From Echinarachnius parma (lineage: Eukaryota > Echinodermata > Echinoidea > Clypeasteroida > Echinarachniidae): DNA of 64,000 bases. Shown here piece by piece: positions 36,901 to 48,928 of this stretch. Position numbers and translations under genes: made by a program. The stretch lies in assembly GCA_037951105.1 (NCBI GenBank), contig JBAMJV010001328.1, forward strand, positions 248,001 through 312,000. The letters run 5' to 3'. The stretch's first letter is position 1. The number at the start of each line of letters is the position of its first letter. The notes under the pieces are model-generated. The model had not been told where the DNA came from. It did not search any database and saw only the letters and a list, made by a program, of their open reading frames with translations.

Positions 36901-38188
36901 TGGTGGAATGGAATACTAAAATTGTTACCTTTTATATAAAAGAATATTATTTCGAGGTGGTGGTACCCCTTAAACCAGTGCTCCACATTAACTTTAATTT
37001 CTAGTGGCCACCAAATTTTTGAATTTTCTAATTTTTGGTGGTCAGAATGCAAATTCTAGTGGCTCCCCAAAAAACATGAAAATAATTGGAACAAATTATT
37101 TTGTAGATTTCAATTTTCAATAAAACAATAAATTTGTGTCAATCTCATGTTGCACTTTTTTACGTAGAAAGCTAGCAGCTGACAGTCTAGTCTATTTTAT
37201 TGGTGTTTAAATCATGAAGTGAGTTTTCAGTAATTGTCTTCTTGGAAACTGTAGAAATTGTGAGGTATGAATTTCAGATACATCTAACTGTACAAATTTT
37301 GATGGCCCGATCGGGCCAACAAAACCTAGATCTTTTTTCATGTTTTTTCGAGCATGTAACCGACGTTTGCTCTTTCATTCAGGTAAATTACACTTTACTT
37401 TCTGTAAGTTTCTGATGTTCTTATGTCTAGAAATTTAGATCGGGGGACGTTTGGGGGGTGTCCCCCCGATGATTAGTCAATATAATTCTGATAGAGAAGG
37501 AAATTTAAGCTCTAAAAACAACAATAATCAGCAATTTTCGTCACATTTTTACCACTTTCCTCCTGCTTGTTCAGCGTGCCAAAATAAACGTCACACGCAG
37601 TGACTTTATTAATAGGATATTGTGTGAGTTTTTTAGTGTTTGGACTTTGGTTGTGCGCGCATGAACTTGAGAAGGAACAAGCGCGCGCGCAGAGGCTGCC
37701 AGAGCTGTGGCAGTAAGGTGTAAATTCCCCTTTCAATTGTTTCATTCCATTCGACATTGGCAATATTTGTTGCTATGTTTGTGTACAGCCATCGTGCAAA
37801 ATTACAATGCCGGTTATGAAATTGAAACAAACAAAAATTGAAGAAACAAAATGTCCATGCGCATGCACTATGCAGAAAATGAAATGAAACGACATGAACG
37901 AGGCAAATAACAAGCATACAACTAGTACAACTACAAGTTTAAATTTTAAAACACAGCAAAATTAAGAACACATGCGAGTCATAATTAATAAAATACAGAA
38001 CATTATATATAATTTTCAGAAGTCATGAAACATTTCAGTCATTGGATTGGAATGTGCTGTCTTATTTTTTATTTTGTTTGAGTGTGACTGTGTGAATATT
38101 GTGTGATTGTGAGAGAAGTCAGAAAAAAGTTGAATGATACTCACCTCTTAAAATCTCTCATTAACCGTCTTCTACCTGGAGTTGACAT
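30932..38188 (-). CDS. UBE2A: UBE2A/UBE2B (RAD6) ubiquitin-conjugating enzyme, 6 exons, 153 aa
   Basis: Exons 38188-38145, 36830-36750, 34187-34162, 32606-32517, 31878-31790 and 31063-30932 sum to 462 nt in frame. The protein starts [17 protein letters not shown], has the HPN motif at 78-80 and the catalytic Cys at 88 in [13 protein letters not shown], and ends EQSWVDNL. Human UBE2A/B are 152 aa and near-identical through the core. RAD6 E2s monoubiquitinate PCNA with RAD18 and histone H2B with RNF20/40. A single invertebrate gene is the expected co-orthologue of vertebrate UBE2A and UBE2B. Introns carry MITEs and two decayed copies of the last exon. Confidence 0.96.
31147..31232 (-). pseudogene. 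Decayed copy of UBE2A last exon (first)
   Basis: It keeps a TTTTCTAG acceptor and SLLDK, then a frame shift, [14 protein letters not shown]-like sequence and a stop. It lies between exons 5 and 6. Confidence 0.75.
31318..31410 (-). pseudogene. Decayed copy of UBE2A last exon (second)
   Basis: The match around GAACAGAGCTGCCATACTGC and GCCATGGCTATAGGGGTC to the start of exon 6 is weaker than in the neighbouring copy. No intact frame remains. Confidence 0.55.
32175..32351. repeat. CAGTGGAACCTC-family MITE, diverged
   Basis: CAGTGAAATCTCATAA at the left and TTTCACTG at the right, in UBE2A intron 4. Confidence 0.6.
33272..33422. repeat. Palindromic MITE in UBE2A intron 3
   Basis: CTAACGAATG...ATTACCTCGGTGGGCTCAAA and its inverse form arms of about 65 bp around CTACGCTTCGGGT. 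Confidence 0.75.
34344..34644. mobile_element. hAT-type MITE, 301 bp, with 8-bp target duplication
   Basis: The ends are CAACCAAAAAAATAC and GTATTTTTTTGGTTG, flanked by the exact 8-bp repeat ATTTACAC (34336-34343, 34645-34652). The 8-bp duplication and CA...TG termini support hAT. The interior has GAGGGCGATTTTG and GGGGGCGTATCGCCC palindromic pieces. Confidence 0.85.
36088..36392. repeat. GGCCCG / GGGCTCGA hAT-like family copy
   Basis: Begins AGGGCTCGACACTCGCACTG and ends GTGTGGAGCCCTG, with GGCCCGCTGGCCCCGGGCC inside, in UBE2A intron 2. A further copy is at about 36976-37340 in intron 1. Confidence 0.6.
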
Positions 38189-39839
38189 TTTAGAAATATA
38201 TATACAACAGTTCTAATAAATATATTTACAAAAAAAACACGATATTCTCCTCTGGAACTCCAAATCGCTGTTTTTTCACATTTGACTTCGCCAAGTTCCC
38301 GAATTATCATAGCAATTGCATGACTGTGTTGCTGAGTGTATTTCCTTTCAATACGTTTTTGTGTGTGTGTTGCAATACGGGAAAATTCCTGAATGTATGT
38401 ATGACTGTGCACTGTTGGTACGGTACCGAGTACGTCATGCACCGAGTACTGCATGTACGTATGCGATCCTATGAGATCATCGAGAAACCATTTTGTTTTG
38501 GAATAGCTCCATCTGGGGTCGGGAATTGGTATTGACAAAACAAAGGTGTTTGATTTGTTTTTGTTTACATAAAATTACATAGCAGTAGTTTAATGTACCA
38601 CTCTATTTACCATCATGAAAACAATAATTTAGAACAATGGTATTTCAAATAGAATGCTTTTGAATAAAAGTGATGCAAAACTTGTCATCTAGGGGTTAGA
38701 AACTGACCCTCCTACCACCACCCCCAGACATGGAGGCAAAGGAAGTGGGGGGAGGGGGGGGGGGGGGGGCAAGGGGAAGGCAAGAATGGGCAGTTTATAC
38801 CCCGTAAATACGAGGAAGGTACAAAATAACTTTTGCCTCCAAAATTTTCATTTCAGATGAGCAGGGACGTATCCTGTCTTCAATTCAGAGACCAAAATGT
38901 GTTCGTTTTTTTAGTTTTTTGTTATCTTTAATTTTGTGACAAAACTTGCCCAAATCATAAGGAAGGTATAAACAAAATGTTGATTCTATTTGTATTTTGT
39001 TTGCTTTTTAGATGCCCCCACCTCCAAACCCAAATGATTCTGTTTTTGATGCACCCACCCTTCCATCCCTTGTCCCCCCCCCCCCCCATCCCTTGTCCCC
39101 CCCACCCCCCCCCCCCCCCATTTCTTTGTAAACCGTTGAGTATTGGTATTTCCCGATGTGCCCCCTGATATTTTTTTGTGAGATAATGAAAAACTGACTG
39201 TCAAATTTGAAAGAACATACAATTTTAATGACAGAATAAACTTTATTTGATCAAAATCGGTTCAGAAACGGCTGAAATATCCATAAGTATATTTTTATTC
39301 AAAAGATTCTTCACCAGCAATCACCGGGGGATATTTAGACTTTTTAGAAAAAAAATGTAAAATGCTTAAAGACTACTTGGAAAAAAATCTGAATAGGTTT
39401 TTAAAAAGTCGTTGATGATATCTCTATTGAGTCATTATTTTAACAAAACATTAAATGCACAATTTTGTATGAAAAATGGCTAAAACCAGTGATTTTTTTA
39501 AATAGCGCCCTCTTGAGTTGTAACGGCTCTTTTTGAATGATAACAGGGGTTTTACTTAGTCGTTTGTAATTGTGTATACTTTTCGAGCATGGTGAAATTA
39601 TAACTATTACTTTGTACTGTAATGGTGCAGGTTTTGGTTACTAAAGTTAAGTTTGACCAATACTCAACTATCCCTTAAGAAAATGGATGGATAAATAATT
39701 ATAAAATGGATCTCCCTAAGAAAATTATACACTATCTTGTAACTGACTATGTTTTTTGTGAGCTGTATGCAGTGCAGGATCTATGGTCTGTAATAAAAAG
39801 GGGACACCAAATCGCACCAAATGTTTGTGAAGATGAAGT

Positions 39840-39905
39840 TTTCTGGTCTAGTGGTCAGTGCTCTGCTCCTAGCACAGATCAACCAGGGTTCGAATCCAGG
39901 TTGCG
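39840..39905 (+). repeat. tRNA-derived SINE head
   Basis: A pol III box A-like TGGTCTAGTGGTCAG and a perfect box B GGTTCGAATCC (39887-39897) are spaced as in a tRNA. The acceptor stem does not pair, so a SINE head or tRNA relic is more likely than a functional tRNA. Confidence 0.55.
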
Positions 39906-40199
39906 TCTTTCAGATGGTGACATCAAAGGGTAGTCCCAGATGAAAATAATCATAATTAATGATTGAAAATGTCTGTAAAAACAAAATAGCTAACAACCAG
40001 CCTTTTTTCTTTTTTAAGACTTTCTTTGTGATCCGAGAGTGCAGGCGATAATACTTTTGTGTTCCCTTGCATACCCAATATTGTTTTGCCAGAATGTTTG
40101 TGATCCTTCCCTTAAATAAATTAATTCAATTTGATTTCAATAATTTACTTAATTATATTAATAATTTCAATTTAATTAAATACCATTTAATTTCAAATA

Positions 40200-40325
40200 T
40201 ATTCATTCATTCATCCATCCATCCATACATATATTCATTCATTCGCACATCCATCCATTCATTCATTCAATCATTCATTCAGTCATGCCATCATTAATGC
40301 ACATATTCATCCATTCTTCCATCCA
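40200..40325. repeat. (ATTC)n/(ATCC)n microsatellite
   Basis: Runs of CATTCATTCATC and CCATCCATCC. Confidence 0.85.
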
Positions 40326-43300
40326 TCTACCCAGCGACCCAATCACATGCAATAAGGGACACACTTTCTCAGTAGTAACTATTCAGACCTGGCTTAGTGG
40401 CCACCTGTCTATAGCAGCCAACCTACCTATAGTGGCCACCAAAAGTGATCCCCTGCAGAGAAAAACAATGTTGTGGAACCTGTCTACATGTAGAGGTCAT
40501 CTGTCTACAGTGACCACTTTTCTTGTTTCCCTTAAATAGGTGGTCACTAAACACATGTTTGACTGTATATTAGTTTGATCGTGGATTGTACTAGTACAAT
40601 CCATGGTTTGATAAAGTACACACAAACCTAAATGAAACAGGTATAATTTGTGGTAGTGCAAAACATTCCATGTTTTTAATTATTATACAAATCAGCACAA
40701 TTGAATCCATACATGTAGTTTATATTTTGTTCCTCGATAAAACAAGTTTGCACGGTGAAAACAAAACATATGTCTGTAAAATATTTTACAAAGAGTATCA
40801 GTAGCAACTTTTTTGTATCAGTAACATTTCTTCTTTTTAATACTACACTTGATGACTACTTAGGTTATAAAATAAACAAGAGAATAAAATAATATGTATT
40901 TTTAAAACAGGTGTTTTAAACAGACTTCCTATTACAAAGTTTCCATAGCTTTTAACAAGGTGTCGTGCTTGCATATCAAACATTCTGCATCTACTAAATT
41001 ACTGAATACTTCAGGGTAAAGAATATAAAAAGCAGCTTAAAACTTTGCACAAAAAACATATTTCATACATTTACATTGATTACATAATACATACAAAAGA
41101 AAAACCTGTATAATAAAACCATTATATCAGAAATTATACAATGCACCCCATGAAATTTAAAATGTAGGACAGCATTTTTTCCATTACTTTTTTCAACAAG
41201 GCAAACAATAACTCGGACTGTAGTTGGATCAATTATACACATTTTGCATTAATCTGCCAATATGTATTGAATTGGAATTTGATTATTTGTTTTAAAAATG
41301 CATCGCCTGAAGGCTGAGCTGCATAAGGACAACATAGACCAGTCCACTAACATATTTAAATTTATGCATGCATATACCAGCAAATTGCTTGTCGCTACAT
41401 TGGGCAAACCACAGGAAAGTGTTCCGGTTGCCAGGATCAACCCTTGTTACTAGGATATACAGAACACTTTAATGATTCATAATATTATTGAAAAAGAGCA
41501 AAGAAAATGGGATTTGATTTTCTTTGCTCTTTTTCAATCACATTATATATTTCTGGTCAGTTTCTCTATATATGTTTGAATTGATTCATAATATTAGCGA
41601 ACCGGTACATTGAAATTGAAGATTACAATGTAGAAATCACTGAAACTATTAGAGATACGTGTACTGTACACCCATCATACAATAATTATCTATACAGGTA
41701 TAGTCATACATAAAGACAAGACTATAGAGGATGAATCACAGTAGCCTTTATACGTAATGAAGTGATGCACCAATGTTGACATACAAACACAATATTCGTA
41801 ATTTTCTATTGGCATTTTGTGATATGTTCATACTGTATAATTATGATGCAAGCTAGCACAAATTTTGCACTAAGATTACTTATATGCCTAAATATGGTAC
41901 GTTTCAGTGCAATTGCAGTCAATACAAAATTAACAGCAATTGCGGCCTACTACAAAAGTTCAAACATGCTAGCCTTTGCCGTCTACTAGTGTGTATAACT
42001 TACAATTTAAAATATCAATATCAACATACATGTACATGAACATTTATTGATAAATTTCTTATTAGCCTTTGGTGAAATGTGCATAGTATAGTGCAAAAAC
42101 ACATTTTTGCAAGCCTTAATGACGTTGCAGTCATTGCAGAATACACATTTAAAACAATCCAGCCAAACTGCAAGATACAATGAATAAATCTCTCAAGCCT
42201 CACTGTAGTCTACTACAGATGTATATCAATATACTGATATATAATGTATTTCAAAAATACACACTGATATTCTATTAGCAAGTGCATGGTATATGATGCA
42301 AAAAACAAATGTTGCACAAAGATAGCATAACATGCAACTTTGCAGTTTAGTATATATTGCAGTCATATTGCATACTTACTAATAAATATGGACGTGTGCC
42401 TAAATTTAAAAATATGCAAATTACACAATTCACAGAAAAAAATGAATGAAAATTCACTATTGATTTAATAGTAAAAACCATCATAAAGGATAACTCAGAA
42501 CCAGAGTACAATTGCAAAGGACCAACTGTTCAGCTGATTGTCACAATATCTACATAATATGAACTTGAACAGTGATTGTCTCCTTGTATGTAAATTCGAT
42601 TGATGAACTATATATTAAATTAATTTTCATTGTCTGAAACAATTTTAACCGTCCGAGTACATGCCTATACATGTACAGAACATCAGAATAATAGAGAAAA
42701 CATATCCATTTCTCAATTCAAGAGTACATAAATATAAACAAAAACTCACTCATTCCAATTTACAAACTATATATACAGTTCTAAAATCTATTTTCATGCT
42801 GCAATATATATGCGAGGGACAAAAAGTTTTACATCTCTGATACTGTTCAAAATGTAGAAAAAAATTAAAAAGTTCATTTCTTTTTTAAGTGCATGGTCTT
42901 GCTAAATCGTTTTCCCTATTTACCAAATGATTTGATTGTTAACATTAATTTCAATTCACAAGAATTGCAGATTATGAACCAAATGAATACACAATAACTG
43001 CAGAGTGTTCTTTCCTACCCCTGCCCTGTAGTTGTATTATGTTAATGAAATATCAACAAACAATTTCGGTTTGTATATATTTTTAAATTCAAAATGTGTG
43101 TTATAACAAACAAGGTAAAAACCAATATCGATACACCTCATGTGAACCTACTTTCAATTACCAAACTGCAAAGATCCATTACATTTAAAAAATTGATCTA
43201 TCAAAATGCAAAATAATGAAGAAAAAATAATCATGAGTTACATGGCAAAACAAAAGTATACAGATCTATTAAGTGTGATAAAAGTAAAATGTACTTTTGA

Positions 43301-43581
43301 AATAAAAAAACGAAAGAAAAAGAAACTACATATTATATTGCAACACTGGAATGTACAGGTCGGCATATAAAAATGTGGCAAGTGTCTAATAGACTAGTAC
43401 TATTCTAATTACAACAATCTTCCCAAGATACTAACGCCTACTAGAACTAGCAAGACAAGTATAACAACAAACATAGGCAATGCTTTAAAGAATTGAAAGC
43501 CATTTGGATTGCATGTACATAGAGCAAGGCACAGGAATATAAATCTATTATATTAATACGGTAAGCTTCAACCCCCGAATC

Positions 43582-43818
43582 GTGTCCCACTCGAGATATC
43601 CTCACCCCGACGATTCGGCGACTCCCCGACCGTCGGGATCGAAGGATATACGTTTTGCGGAGGACAATAAGGTATTCCCGAGTCGCTCCCGCCCCGTGGT
43701 CGTCGTCCAGATCGAAGAAAAGGGAAAGTCAGCAATGCAGCATTGCCCGTCTAAGACGCCGAGCATTGACTACAGATTTATCGCCGCAACTTTGTTCGAC
43801 AATATAAAACGGAGTTGA
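43582..43818 (+). CDS. Unassigned CpG-rich open frame, possible exon
   Basis: An open frame of about 78 codons in a stretch with many CpGs, unlike the AT-rich surroundings. It includes GSKDIRFAEDNKVFPSRSRP, VVVVQIEEKGK and SIDYRFIAATLFDNIKRS. The frame opens at GTG; the first ATG is late (about codon 52). A GT follows NK (AAG/GTATTC), so it could be an exon with a donor at about 43672. DIRFAED is the kind of segment in which PP1-docking motifs occur, but I do not recognise the protein. It may also belong to an unannotated gene or be an old insertion. Confidence 0.3.
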   Translation: MSHSRYPHPDDSATPRPSGSKDIRFAEDNKVFPSRSRPVVVVQIEEKGKSAMQHCPSKTPSIDYRFIAATLFDNIKRS

Positions 43819-44250
43819 AAAAGCAATATATATATTACGAAACATATTCAAAGTTTACGAGTTGCAAATATATCCAGTTTTAGATAGATATAAATATCAT
43901 TATCACGCGAATGGTCGATATGATCCGTAAGTCTAAAATTGTCAACGCGAGGTGCCATGTATTCGTAGTGTAATAGTCGTAAGGTTCAGTAATTAGAATT
44001 TCGCTGCGCATGGTACTCAAAACATAGTACTCAAAACCGTGTACACGCATCGGAGTCATCTTTCGACCACGGGCCCACGGGCCGCGTGTTTATTTGCATA
44101 GTTTGACCGCTGACCCATTGAAGTATGTCCATGTTAGTGGTATAAGTTCAATGTGCTGACCACACAATTCTATAATCGCGCCCACATGTGGTAAGATGTA
44201 TTAAGCCAGCCGCGTATAGCTAAGACGCTGTGGGTGAGGGGGAGGGGGAG

Positions 44251-44960
44251 CTGAAAAGATGGGGGGGGGGGGGGGGGGTATCTATACTAATTTATTATGC
44301 AATGCATGTATATTTATTCCCTTCAAAGGTATATATCATCGGGTTTCTCAGATATGAATTGTTTAGGGGACACGACGCGTTATGTGTCATGCAGGCAATT
44401 GGAGACATGGGAGGTGGGGGTGGGGGCAGCGACGAGTGCATGTTGTATTTGATTAGTTTGGCATGCATACCATTTCATCATATTTTCATAATTATTATTG
44501 TTAATTGGAAAAAAGGGAGAAGGTGATCACCTACTAACTTCGCAATAAAAGAGAAAACAACGAAAACGCATCGAGTGCATGTTGTATTTGATTTGCCATG
44601 CATGGAGGGGGAGCTGAAAAGATGGGGGGGGGGGGGGTATCTATACTAATTTATTATGCAATGCATGTATATTTATTCCCTTCAAAGGTATATATCATCG
44701 GGTTTCTCAGATATGAATTGTTTAGGGGACACGACGCGTTATGTGTCATGCAGGCAATTGGAGACATGGGAGGTGGGGGTGGGGGCAGCGACGAGTGCAT
44801 GTTGTATTTGATTAGTTTGGCATGCATACCATTTCATCATATTTTCATAATTATTATTGTTAATTGGAAAAAAGGGAGAAGGTGATCACCTACTAACTTC
44901 GCAATAAAAGAGAAAACAACGAAAACGCATCGAGTGCATGTTGTATTTGATTTGCCATGC
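44251..44960. repeat. Recent tandem duplication, period about 359-362 bp
   Basis: Two copies, 44251-44601 and 44613-44960, appear identical except for the length of an internal G-run (18 against 15). Confidence 0.9.
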
Positions 44961-45309
44961 ATGCAATTTCATCATATTTTCATTATTATTATTGTAAACA
45001 TTTAAACAGAGTGTACGAGGATTTCCGATGGGTCGGGTTTATCATGTTCACTGCAAGCATCGATCGCAATGACATGTGCATAAGAGCGGGGTAAAACCGC
45101 CCATGTCTCTTTCATCTTTTAACCCTGTGGATAGGGACGTTTCAATTATTTTCTGGGGTCGTTGTATTATTAAAATCAACATGGCTTTTCTCTGACTAAA
45201 AAAAAATCGCGGATTTCCGCGGGTGCCGCTAGTAACATCATTATTATTCAAACATAGGGGAAACTGACTTGAAATAAATTAAATGAATAAAACAGACAAA
45301 AGAAAATCA

Positions 45310-45580
45310 ATCTTTACAAAGATGAGAATCAAACTCAAATCGTAAAAATTGCCAGACTAGTGCTCTCACCATCAAGCCACGAAGACTGGTGTATGGTGGA
45401 ACCTCCCAGTACCACCATGACACAAACCCAACGAAAAAAAAAATCACTGTTAAGAAGGAAAGTGTAAGCTTGGAAGGAATCATACAAGGATTGTTTTGGC
45501 CAGATGTTAAGAGCATCGGTCTTGCAATCAAGAGGTCTAACCGTCTACATGTATGTTTCAAGCCCAATTTTCATTGCTCT
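45310..45580. repeat. Two tRNA-like SINE fragments in opposite orientation
   Basis: On the minus strand GGCTTGATGGTGAGAGCAC with GTTTGATTCTC near 45322-45378; on the plus strand GGCCAGATGTTAAGAGCATC with GTTTCAAGCCC near 45498-45568. Both resemble tRNA A and B boxes. Confidence 0.45.
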
Positions 45581-46444
45581 TTTTCATTAAACATACAAGT
45601 AATCATGGTGGCATGACAAAATGTTAAACGAGAAGGCATGGCTGGACACTAGCACTAGCCCAGGGGAAGTAAGAATTTATGTCAGGCAACTAAAATTTCA
45701 GAAATTGTCAAGTATGCTTGCCTGATTGAGCAACTTAATAATTGTTCAACTACGAGTCAGAGAACAATGTCATTTCATATGTGTAAATCTCTTCTAGAAG
45801 AAAGAGGGCAAGTACATTTTATATTGGGGCAAGTAAAATGTAAAAAATTAATAGTTTTACTTGCCCAAATGGGCCAGTACAGAACAAAATTGTGTGGAGG
45901 CTTGCACAAGGAATGGGGTACCAAAGGGAGAAGCAGATAGGCCTATACAAAACAATTTGATAACCATTGATCAAACAAAATATTCATGCTTATAGCAAGT
46001 GAAACAATAGAAACATGATCTATTATTAAAGGTGAATTAAAGGCTCAGCCTGGAAAGAAAGACAATACAACAGTTACAATTTACAATAGTAGCCTAAATT
46101 ATCATCCTTAATATCTGCAATCTAAATTATCCACAAATTTAGTTAGAAGTTTGTATTTTTTATTTTTTCAATGACATGTTTTATCCTAACTTCCAATGGC
46201 CTTCTTTGATAGTATTATAAGTGTTAGGTGAGTAAATGCTAATTAATACAATAACTTAGTCATGAGTCAAGCATTTAACAAAATATTTTGTTAAGATGGG
46301 AGGGTGTGATTAGTTGAACAAATTTGTAATTTAGTAGCAGTAGAAATTAAAATATCACATTCGTATTGTTTAAAAGAACACTGTATTGTGACCAGCACAA
46401 ACATGCATATTTTCAACTCAATAAAACATGGTCAGAATTTTAAT

Positions 46445-47036
46445 ATAGGTTTTCCCATTCATTTTAACACTTTTGTCATTCAATTTCATTAATTCGTCAT
46501 TCAAATTCGTCCCGAGGAACCACCAGAGCGGAAATCCCAACTTCAATTTCGTCTTTCGTCAATCAATTTAACACAATCACCACACAATTTAGTCATTAGG
46601 CACACATTTTCGTCAATTGCAAATCAAATTCGTCGGTCACAGTTGCTAAACACATAAAAGCGAAAGCAATTTCGTCAATTGGCAACCAATTTCGTCAAAA
46701 CTCCATTCAAATTCGTCCTATGTATTTAGGAGGTAATTTTCTGTTATAAATTGTCTTGATGTAATTGTTAAATTGTAACATTAATTATATAGGGGGTAAC
46801 ACACACACACACACCCACACTCACACACATCCACACACACACACATACGTTTAAAACATATCTTCATTCAATTATATATTTTTTGTATAGAAATATATGT
46901 AATGTTGTTATGTTTTATTTTATATATTTTGTAAGAGATTTGAAGTAAATCAAACTGGACTTTTTATTTATTTTGTTTCATCTTGATTTGGAAATAAAAC
47001 AAACAAACAAACAAAGAAACAAACACACATCACACA

Positions 47037-47114
<78 letters not shown>

Positions 47115-47420
47115 GTTTTCCGATCCCAACAAAAGGCTATACCACCTGACGAATTTGAATGACAAATTCACGAAATTGTTTGCACAATGACGAAATTGAA
47201 CTTTACATTCACCACCCGCTCAGTGGCCGAGACGAATTCCAATGACAATTGACGATTTTGAATGCGAAATATTTGAAATTGGTTGACCAATGACGAAATA
47301 GAATGACCATTGACGAAATTGAAGTTGGGATTTACGCTCTGTTGGTTTCTCGGGACGAAATTGAATGACGAATTAATGAAATTGAATGACAATAGTGTTA
47401 AAATGAATGGGAAAACCTAT
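46445..47420. mobile_element. Long-TIR foldback element with short AATTTCGTCA-type repeats
   Basis: Inverted arms of about 290 bp begin TATAGGTTTTCCCATTC and end in the inverse. Each arm is built from many short variants of TTCAATTTCGTCATT. The middle holds unrelated sequence with (CA)n and an (AAAC)n tail. The architecture resembles Foldback-type elements. Apparent proteins in the arms are repeat translations. Confidence 0.8.
47040..47111. repeat. (CA)n microsatellite, about 36 units
   Basis: Uninterrupted CA repeat inside the foldback element. Confidence 0.95.
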
Positions 47421-47602
47421 ACTTCAAAACAGTCCGAAAAACTAAGCATACATTAATTACAAATGTATATATACTGACATCACAAGTCGGCAATTCTAAG
47501 TACTTGAAAACTAATTAGCACCGGATACAAAAAACCCAGACATATGAGTAAATTCTTTCTTCCAAGCAATCAATCTAACAATCAAGTAATAAAAAATTTA
47601 AA

Positions 47603-47607
<5 letters not shown>

Positions 47608-47684
<77 letters not shown>
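47608..47684. repeat. (TCAA)n microsatellite, about 19 units
   Basis: Uninterrupted four-base repeat. Confidence 0.95.
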
Positions 47685-47685
<1 letters not shown>

Positions 47686-48230
47686 TCAAATCAGTCAAAT
47701 GTATGTACACACATTGTTTTAAAAAAAAAGTCAAACAAACACACTAACACACACATATATATTTCTACCCTGAACAGGAATGTTTCTACTCATGCTGAAT
47801 ATAATACACATTTGGCTATTTCATAAAAACTGATGGCTAAAAAAGAAAATATAGGATTTCAATTGGCACAAAAAGAACATGCAACAAGATAGGACCATGC
47901 AAACCAGCAAGTTAACTGCCATCACAGTGTAATCTTCTATAAGATGCATGTATCATATCGTCGTTTGAGAAAGAGAAGGGCGCAAGGTTAGTTTTAATTC
48001 TTTTGAGATAATCACGTTTTAAGTTTATGAGCCCTGTAGAAACAGAGTTTAGTTCACTTTTATCTTTGATCAATAATCCCAAACTTGGAAATAACATTTC
48101 TTTTTTTTTATCAGCAAATTTGGCATCACAAAGAGAAGGCAGGGACCTACAAGATGGTATGCAGAACTCAATTTAGCACCAATTCAACTGAATGCCCTTC
48201 TCATTCTCCAACCACGCTGCTAGTCAGACA

Positions 48231-48928
48231 TCAGTACGCATGACTACAGGGCATGGCGTCATAGTTATACATGGCTTCCAGTAGCTTTCTATCGTACCCC
48301 GCGCTCTGCCTCACCATCTCGACATGCTCGAGGGCGCCATTCGTCATTCCCTGGCCGGAGTCGCAGCGAGACTTCATCGGCGACGCCCCACCTTGCATGA
48401 CTGGCTGTGAGGGCGCACAATTTGTCACAATACTTCCCTGAGGTACCCCTACTGATTGTCTGTTTCCTACACCATTCTGTTTTAAGGGCATGAACGGACT
48501 TCCTACTGGTACGCCTTCTCCGTCATCCATGCAGCTATTTTTAACGTCCATGTCCTCATCGGCCACTGGTGCATAATGGGAATCCTTCATATTTACACCA
48601 CCATTGTCATGGTAGCCATTACCACGGCAACCATTGCCCTGATGATGCCCATTACTTTGTCCTCCAGCATTACTGGCATCATTTGAATGCCTCCGCTTCC
48701 TGGAAAAGAGTATGGAGGTCGCATAGTCCCTTAGTAGCTCAACACTATTTGGACAATTTGGCACATGTTCAATGGTACCGTTAGAAAGCATATGTTCAAC
48801 ACCTGTGGTACCGTTCGTCGGAAGGGTGCTTTGCGGTGCACTGCCGTTCATGTGACCATTGAGTGCTGCAGAAGAAATGACCATTCCATTACGGGCATTG
48901 TGAGAAAGATTTGGCATCAAAGCATGGT
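48231..48928 (-). CDS. Alternative terminal exon G2 (distal copy)
   Basis: A GCACAG acceptor, phase 1, starts DHALMPNLSHNARNG. The tail is rich in Asn-Gly (NGHHQGNG, NGYHDNGG), has SRKRRHSNDASN as a possible nuclear signal, and ends GYDRKLLEAMYNYDAMPCSH plus two residues. The end resembles the RYDSAVLGTMHLHH end of human ANKRD10. About 233 codons. Paired with G1 by a segmental duplication that includes flanking sequence. Confidence 0.8.

Larger units (their letters stand above)
38189..43581. other. Gene-free region upstream of UBE2A
   Basis: Contains the UBE2A promoter region (38189-38550, no clear motif), G- and C-runs at 38754-38769 and about 39068-39119, a tRNA-like SINE head at 39840-39905, (ATTC)n repeats at 40200-40320 and a MITE at 40375-40570. 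From 40600 to 43560 the DNA is AT-rich with nothing I can name. Confidence 0.6.
43819..48230. other. Repeat-rich region downstream of the ANKRD10-type gene
   Basis: Holds the 44-45 kb tandem duplication, tRNA-like SINE pieces near 45310-45580, a GGCC-family repeat at about 45636-45905, a long foldback element at 46445-47420, and (CA)n and (TCAA)n arrays. The minus-strand open frame at 47912-48160 resembles a diverged exon G start. No confident gene. Confidence 0.55.

Noticed and set aside
39840-39905. Functional tRNA gene
   Set aside because: A and B boxes are good but the acceptor stem does not pair, so a SINE head or relic is more likely.
44230-44885. Two near-identical 95-98 codon paralogues
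   Set aside because: They are the two halves of a recent noncoding tandem duplication; the shared frame starts in a poly-G run.
47168-47392. Asn/Phe-rich minus-strand protein of 74 codons
   Set aside because: It is the translation of repeated AATTTCGTCA motifs in a foldback arm.
47608-47684. CRISPR-like array
   Set aside because: A simple four-base repeat without spacers in an animal genome.
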